A stretch of DNA of 10,634 bases. It comes from Eubacterium sp. UBA5416. GTDB lineage: Bacteria; Bacillota; Clostridia; Lachnospirales; Lachnospiraceae. The position numbers and the translations under genes were made by a program. The stretch spans positions 121,482 through 132,115 of the forward strand of contig DHNM01000040.1 in the NCBI GenBank assembly GCA_002409525.1, in the 5' to 3' direction. Below, piece by piece: positions 7,376-10,634 of the stretch. Position 1 is the stretch's first letter, and each line of letters starts with the position of its first letter. The notes below the pieces were generated by a model, which had not been told where the DNA came from, made no database searches, and saw only the letters and a list, made by a program, of their open reading frames with translations.

Positions 7376-7403
7376 AAAAACGCCGGATTTTCCGGCGCTT
7401 TTT
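7376..7403 (-). terminator. Rho-independent terminator of the alcohol dehydrogenase gene
   Basis: The inverted repeat CGCCGGA / TCCGGCG (7381-7387 and 7391-7397) has a 3-nt loop. On the minus strand it is followed by T5 (7380-7376). It lies about 22 bp beyond the dehydrogenase stop and before the promoter of the next operon. A T-run also follows on the plus strand (7399-7403), so it could act both ways. Confidence 0.85.
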
Positions 7404-7425
7404 GCATACATTCTTATGCTTTTTA

Positions 7426-8598
7426 TCAAAAGTCAACTTCTGTTCCATAATAGGTACATGTCAGAAGTTTTTCCATCTCCTCTGTGGTGATTGGTCTGGG
7501 GTTCGGGCCGGTGCATGCATCTTCCAAGGCTAATTTTGCAATATTTCCAACCTTTTCCCTGAATTCGTCCTCTTTTATTCCATATTCTTTCAGACTCTTT
7601 GGAATATTGAGTTTTGCATTGTATTCACGGATCTTATCGCACAGTTTATCTACACATTCATCATCACTGCCTTCGATGCCTATGCTTCTGGCGATATCAC
7701 CATAACGGTCCCCGGCATTCTTTGCATTGAACTTAATAACATACGGAAGATAAATTGCATTTGCGCAGCCATGTGGAATATGACCTGTCGAAAAAGCCGC
7801 CCCTGTCTTGTGCGCCATAGAATGCGTAATACCCAAAAGCGCATTTGAGAATGCCTGACCGGCCAGACATTGTGCGTAATGCATCTGCTCTCTGGCATCC
7901 TCATCCCCTTTATAAGAGTCGGGCAGATATTGAATTACCATCTGAATTGCTTTTATAGCGAGAGGATCCGTGAAAGGACTGTGCATATTTGACACATAAG
8001 CTTCTATCGCATGTGTAAGGGCATCCATTCCTGTATGTGCTGTCAGCTTTGCCGGCATGGTCTGTGCCAGATTCGGATCCACAATTGCGATATCCGGAGT
8101 AATGTTGAAATCAGCCAGCGGATATTTCACACCGGTAGAATAGTCTGTAATCACGGAGAATGAAGTCACTTCTGTCGCTGTTCCAGATGTGGAAGATATT
8201 GCTATGAACCTTGCCTTCTTTCTCAAAGTTGGAAATGAAAAGGGCTGTAAAATCTCATCAAATGATGTATCCGGATATTCATAAAATACCCACATGGCTT
8301 TTGCCGCATCAATGGGTGATCCTCCCCCCATGGAAATGATCCAGTCAGGCTGAAAATCTCTCATGAATCTGGCACCCTTCATGACAGTTTCCACAGAAGG
8401 ATCTGATTCCACATTCTCAAATAACTTTGTTTCAATCCCAGCTTCTTTCAGATATTCGAGAGCTTGATCTACGAAACCAAATCTCTTCATAGATCCGCCT
8501 CCAAGTACTAAGACTGCCTTTTCGCCCTTGATATTTTTCAGCTCTTCAAGAGCTCCTTTTCCATAATACATATCTCTGGGCAATGTAAATCTCATCAT
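7426..8598 (-). CDS. Iron-containing alcohol dehydrogenase (group III)
   Basis: This 390-residue cytosolic enzyme reduces aldehydes to alcohols (or the reverse) with NAD(P)H and an iron centre. The nucleotide site is GGGSPID (residues 91-97). The metal ligands align with FucO and the AdhE alcohol dehydrogenase domain: D192 and H196 in MDALTHAIEAY, H259 in GITHSMAHKTG, and H276 in HIPHG. Relative to FucO and AdhE there are three extra residues (within FSTGHIPHG) before the last ligand. The length is typical for a stand-alone member. The ATG at 8598 has AAAGGAGG 7 nt upstream; an in-frame start at 8667 would lie in the promoter. It has its own promoter and terminator and appears monocistronic, divergent from the permease gene. 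The substrate (butanol, propanediol or other fermentation alcohols) cannot be decided from motifs. Confidence 0.93.
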   Translation of the reverse strand: MMRFTLPRDMYYGKGALEELKNIKGEKAVLVLGGGSMKRFGFVDQALEYLKEAGIETKLFENVESDPSVETVMKGARFMRDFQPDWIISMGGGSPIDAAKAMWVFYEYPDTSFDEILQPFSFPTLRKKARFIAISSTSGTATEVTSFSVITDYSTGVKYPLADFNITPDIAIVDPNLAQTMPAKLTAHTGMDALTHAIEAYVSNMHSPFTDPLAIKAIQMVIQYLPDSYKGDEDAREQMHYAQCLAGQAFSNALLGITHSMAHKTGAAFSTGHIPHGCANAIYLPYVIKFNAKNAGDRYGDIARSIGIEGSDDECVDKLCDKIREYNAKLNIPKSLKEYGIKEDEFREKVGNIAKLALEDACTGPNPRPITTEEMEKLLTCTYYGTEVDF

Positions 8599-8638
8599 AC
8601 AATAACCTCCTTTTCTATCATCTATCTGTTTCATGAAT

Positions 8639-8667
8639 AGTATAACATTGTGAGTGCGCCAACTCAA
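8639..8667 (-). promoter_or_regulatory. Promoter of the alcohol dehydrogenase gene
   Basis: On the minus strand, -35 TTGAGT (8662-8667) and -10 TATACT (8639-8644) lie 17 bp apart. The -10 is preceded by TGT, making an extended TGn -10. The start point would be near 8632, about 34 nt before the ATG. Confidence 0.7.
8651..8666. promoter_or_regulatory. Candidate operator palindrome in the alcohol dehydrogenase promoter
   Basis: TGAGT-N6-ACTCA is a 5-bp-arm inverted repeat covering the -35 element and most of the spacer of the dehydrogenase promoter. A bound dimer would block RNA polymerase. It also partly extends outward (TTG on the left, CAA on the right, slightly out of register). It is not a clear Rex site (TTGTGA-N6-TCACAA), though it resembles one loosely. 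Confidence 0.35.
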
Positions 8668-8721
8668 CCATAAGCTTTATTTTCCCGGAATCATCAGAGA
8701 TATAAAAGAAAGTATTGTCTC

Positions 8722-8749
8722 TTTACGTATAATCATGGTAAAATATATT
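8722..8749 (+). promoter_or_regulatory. Candidate promoter of the permease gene
   Basis: TTTACG (8722-8727) and TATATT (8744-8749) are 16 bp apart. Transcription would begin near 8756, leaving a leader of about 80 nt before the ATG at 8836. The TATAAT at 8729-8734 has no -35 at a workable distance. Confidence 0.4.
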
Positions 8750-8835
8750 ATTAATGCAAATGATACAGGAGAATTACGAGAGCACAGAATGTAGAGTAAT
8801 CCAAGTATCACGAAGTACCTAAAGGAGGGAATTGA

Positions 8836-10179
8836 ATGGAACTTACATTGGGAAGTTGGGCGCTGATCAAATCAACGCCGTCACTGCTCGCACTGCTGCC
8901 GCTTCTGGCGTATCTTATTCTTGTTTTTATGAACAAGTCAAACCTGGCTGGCCTGATTGTCGGCGTAATTGTAGCAGCTGTTTTAACAGGTCAGGGAATC
9001 GGAGACCTCGCTTCAATCTTTAATTCCGCTCTGGGATCATTTCTCGGGACAATTGGTCTGATTATTATGTTTGGTAGCGGTCTTGGTTATCTGATGAACA
9101 AGGCCAAAGTCAGTCACACACTTGTATACTGGATTGTGAAAAGAATCGGAGTTAATTCCGAGAAAAAAGGGATGCTTGCAATTATAGTCTCTTCCATTAT
9201 TATCTGTGGTCTTCTGGGAACCCTGGCAGGCGGAAATGCTGTCATCGCCCCGGTCATTATTCCGGTTGTAGCCGCAGTCGGACTGACACCTACAGCGGTT
9301 GCAGCTCTGCTCCGTGTGTCAGGTGAAGTCGGACTGATGGTCGGCCCGCTTACGGGAGTCACAATAGCTACAATGGAGGTAACCGGCCTTTCCTATGGCA
9401 GATTAATGCTGTGGGCCGTAATTCCTTTTTCACTTGTATGGCTGGGTTCCACATGGTTCGCAGTATGCCGCATTCAAAAGAAATATAAGGGAAAAGAAAT
9501 TTATGAGCTGACTGATGACATGGTTGATCTTAACAGTGTAGAAATCACAACACAGGAAAAGAGGACAACCATTCTATTCATTTTATCATTTATTGCTCTG
9601 GTGGCATACGGAATTATCACAAAACAAGGGACAGAATATGCGATTATCGTAATGCTGATCTTATCTGTAATCATCGCCATCAGCAGTAGAATGAAAATCG
9701 ATGAGGCGATTGATGAATTTGTAGATGGTGCTTCTCAGATGACAAACATGTTCCTTGTATTTATATTTTTCGAAGTAATGTTCAGCATGATCAATCTCGG
9801 TGGAGGATTCGAAGCTCTGGGAAATCTGCTCACACACCTGATACCTGAAGGCGGAAAAGCACTTGTTGTAATTATTGCATCACTGGTAGGCGGTTTTGGT
9901 ATCGAGGCTGCCGCAGTTGCTGAAATCAATATCGTCCATAAGATGTTTATCGGTCTGGTACAGAGTGTCCATCTTCCAATGGTGATCTGGGCGACAGCTC
10001 TGGTAGCCGCAACTAGAATTACCGGCTCCCTATATCCGACCGCTAACATGGCAGGGCAATTGGGGATTGCACGGTGCGATAATATGAAAGGAGTGTTGAA
10101 GGCAAGCTGGATTGGTGCTGCGGCCTTGTGGATCTGGGTATTTGTATGGGCTTTTGTGGGGCCTTTGATCGCAGGGTAA
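8836..10179 (+). CDS. Ion-transporter-superfamily permease (NhaC/DcuC/GntP-like), substrate unknown
   Basis: This 447-residue integral membrane protein has about twelve hydrophobic segments (roughly 16-31, 37-52, 65-87, 113-131, 133-150, 190-211, 245-262, 267-284, 302-320, 341-360, 381-393, 424-445). A charged loop at 212-243 divides it into two halves. Each half has a glycine-rich polar stretch that looks like a re-entrant or unwound helix: LAGGNAVIAP (130-139) and VGGFGIEAAAVAE (351-363), followed by RITGSLYPTANMAG. This plan fits secondary carriers of the IT superfamily, which move carboxylates, gluconate or Na+/H+. I cannot assign the substrate. The ATG follows AAAGGAGGG at a 6-nt spacing. 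It is a single-gene unit ending at a strong terminator and divergent from the alcohol dehydrogenase, which suggests, but does not show, a shared substrate. Confidence 0.8.
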   Translation: MELTLGSWALIKSTPSLLALLPLLAYLILVFMNKSNLAGLIVGVIVAAVLTGQGIGDLASIFNSALGSFLGTIGLIIMFGSGLGYLMNKAKVSHTLVYWIVKRIGVNSEKKGMLAIIVSSIIICGLLGTLAGGNAVIAPVIIPVVAAVGLTPTAVAALLRVSGEVGLMVGPLTGVTIATMEVTGLSYGRLMLWAVIPFSLVWLGSTWFAVCRIQKKYKGKEIYELTDDMVDLNSVEITTQEKRTTILFILSFIALVAYGIITKQGTEYAIIVMLILSVIIAISSRMKIDEAIDEFVDGASQMTNMFLVFIFFEVMFSMINLGGGFEALGNLLTHLIPEGGKALVVIIASLVGGFGIEAAAVAEINIVHKMFIGLVQSVHLPMVIWATALVAATRITGSLYPTANMAGQLGIARCDNMKGVLKASWIGAAALWIWVFVWAFVGPLIAG

Positions 10180-10210
10180 GATAAGAAATATCATATAATT
10201 TTTGGACAGA

Positions 10211-10246
10211 TTAAAACCCCCGGTATATGAATACCGGGGGTTTTAA
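10211..10246 (+). terminator. Rho-independent terminator of the permease gene
   Basis: This is a perfect 16-bp inverted repeat (10211-10226 with 10231-10246) around the loop ATGA. It has a GC core CCCCCGG / CCGGGGG, an A4 tract on the left arm and T4 on the right. It starts 31 bp after the stop codon. Because of the A-tract it may also block transcription entering from the right. Confidence 0.92.
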
Positions 10247-10250
10247 AGTC

Positions 10251-10584
10251 GGGCTGCATTCTTTTGTTTGTGATAAACTGGGGAATTATGCCTTTTTCAT
10301 GCAAGCATGAAAAAGAGCACTGGTTTCCCTGTGGCGGGCTGCACCTTTTATGATACCACGGATTGCTCCGCACTTTGTGCTTGCGCAATCCTACAAACAT
10401 TCGAATTCCGCCCTGCCGGGCTGCATTCTTTTGTTTGTGATAAACTGGGGGACTATGCCTTTTTCATGTCTGCATGAAAAAGAGCACTGGTTTCCCTGTG
10501 GGGGGCTGCACCTTTTATGATACCACGGATTGCTCCGCACTTTGTGCTTGCGCAATCCTACAAGCATTCGAATTCCGCCCTGCC
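10251..10584. repeat. 167-bp tandem repeat, two full copies
   Basis: Copy 1 is 10251-10417 and copy 2 is 10418-10584. By eye they differ at 7 of 167 positions. Each unit begins GGGCTGCATTCTTTTG, has a related GGGCTGCACC segment about 85 bp in, and ends near TTCGAATTCCGCCCTGCC. Two hairpins are conserved: A, CTTTTTCATG-N4-CATGAAAAAG (10292-10315 and 10459-10482); and B, GGATTGC...GCAC-TTT-GTGC...GCAATCC (10360-10391 and 10527-10558). Since 167 is not a multiple of three, the array cannot encode an in-frame repeat protein. There is no gene here with a ribosome binding site, no transposase, and the unit is unlike a CRISPR repeat. It looks like a structured intergenic repeat element of unknown role. 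Confidence 0.9.
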
Positions 10585-10634
10585 GGGCTACATTCTCATG
10601 TTTGTTCGGGCCTCAAGTTTATGCTTTTTCATGC
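10585..10634. repeat. Diverged partial third copy of the 167-bp repeat
   Basis: The array continues in register at 10585 with GGGCTACATTCTCATGTTTG, then departs from the consensus (TTCGGGCCTCAAG). The last bases, GCTTTTTCATGC, recall the left arm of hairpin A but sit about 5 bases nearer the unit start. The window edge cuts it, so it is either a decayed end copy or a variant unit. Confidence 0.6.

Noticed and set aside
8729..8734. TATAAT as the permease -10
   Set aside because: The bases 17 bp upstream (AAGAAA) are not a -35, and there is no TGn extension.
10191..10400. Minus-strand open frame of 69 codons
   Set aside because: It spans the terminator and the tandem repeat, has no ribosome binding site, and the repeat length (167) breaks the frame between copies; it is a by-product of the repeat.
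10251..10634. CRISPR array
   Set aside because: The units are 167 bp and almost fully identical, with no short-repeat/variable-spacer pattern and no cas gene nearby.

Overview
The window looks like chromosomal DNA of a gut-type Clostridia, most likely Lachnospiraceae. The signs are moderate-to-low GC, strong GGAGG ribosome binding sites, compact operons, rho-independent terminators with A/T-tracts, and protein families common in that group (GH3 beta-glucosidase with a C-terminal tail, ferritin-like/VIT1 fusion, iron-dependent alcohol dehydrogenase). The assignment is inferred from gene content and sequence style, not from a marker gene.

Layout. Bases 2-304 (+) hold the 3' end of an unrecognised gene that enters from the left. 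Bases 305-676 have no convincing gene; their right part holds three 20-bp direct repeats and a consensus -10 box, ahead of a two-gene operon. That operon (677-2879, +) encodes an OLD/RecF-like ATPase and, overlapping it by 14 bp, a small protein with TOPRIM-type acidic motifs and a motif reminiscent of RloB/AbiLii. It is a candidate anti-phage or nuclease system and the most interesting locus here. A perfect 15-bp hairpin (2931-2963) separates it from a convergent minus-strand operon.

Bases 7337-2996 (-) form an apparent three-gene operon with its own promoter: an MbfA-like ferritin-VIT1 metal transporter, a D-2-hydroxyacid dehydrogenase and an intracellular GH3 glycosidase. Upstream, after a terminator, is a monocistronic iron-dependent alcohol dehydrogenase (7426-8598, -). 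It is divergent from a 12-helix ion-transporter-superfamily permease (8836-10179, +). The shared intergenic region holds promoters for both genes and a palindrome over the dehydrogenase promoter.

After a strong terminator (10211-10246), the rest of the window is a 167-bp tandem repeat: two full copies about 96% identical by eye plus a diverged partial third copy. Each full unit carries two conserved hairpins. It appears to be a non-coding repeat element that continues beyond the window.

No rRNA, tRNA, CRISPR array, transposase or integrase was recognised.
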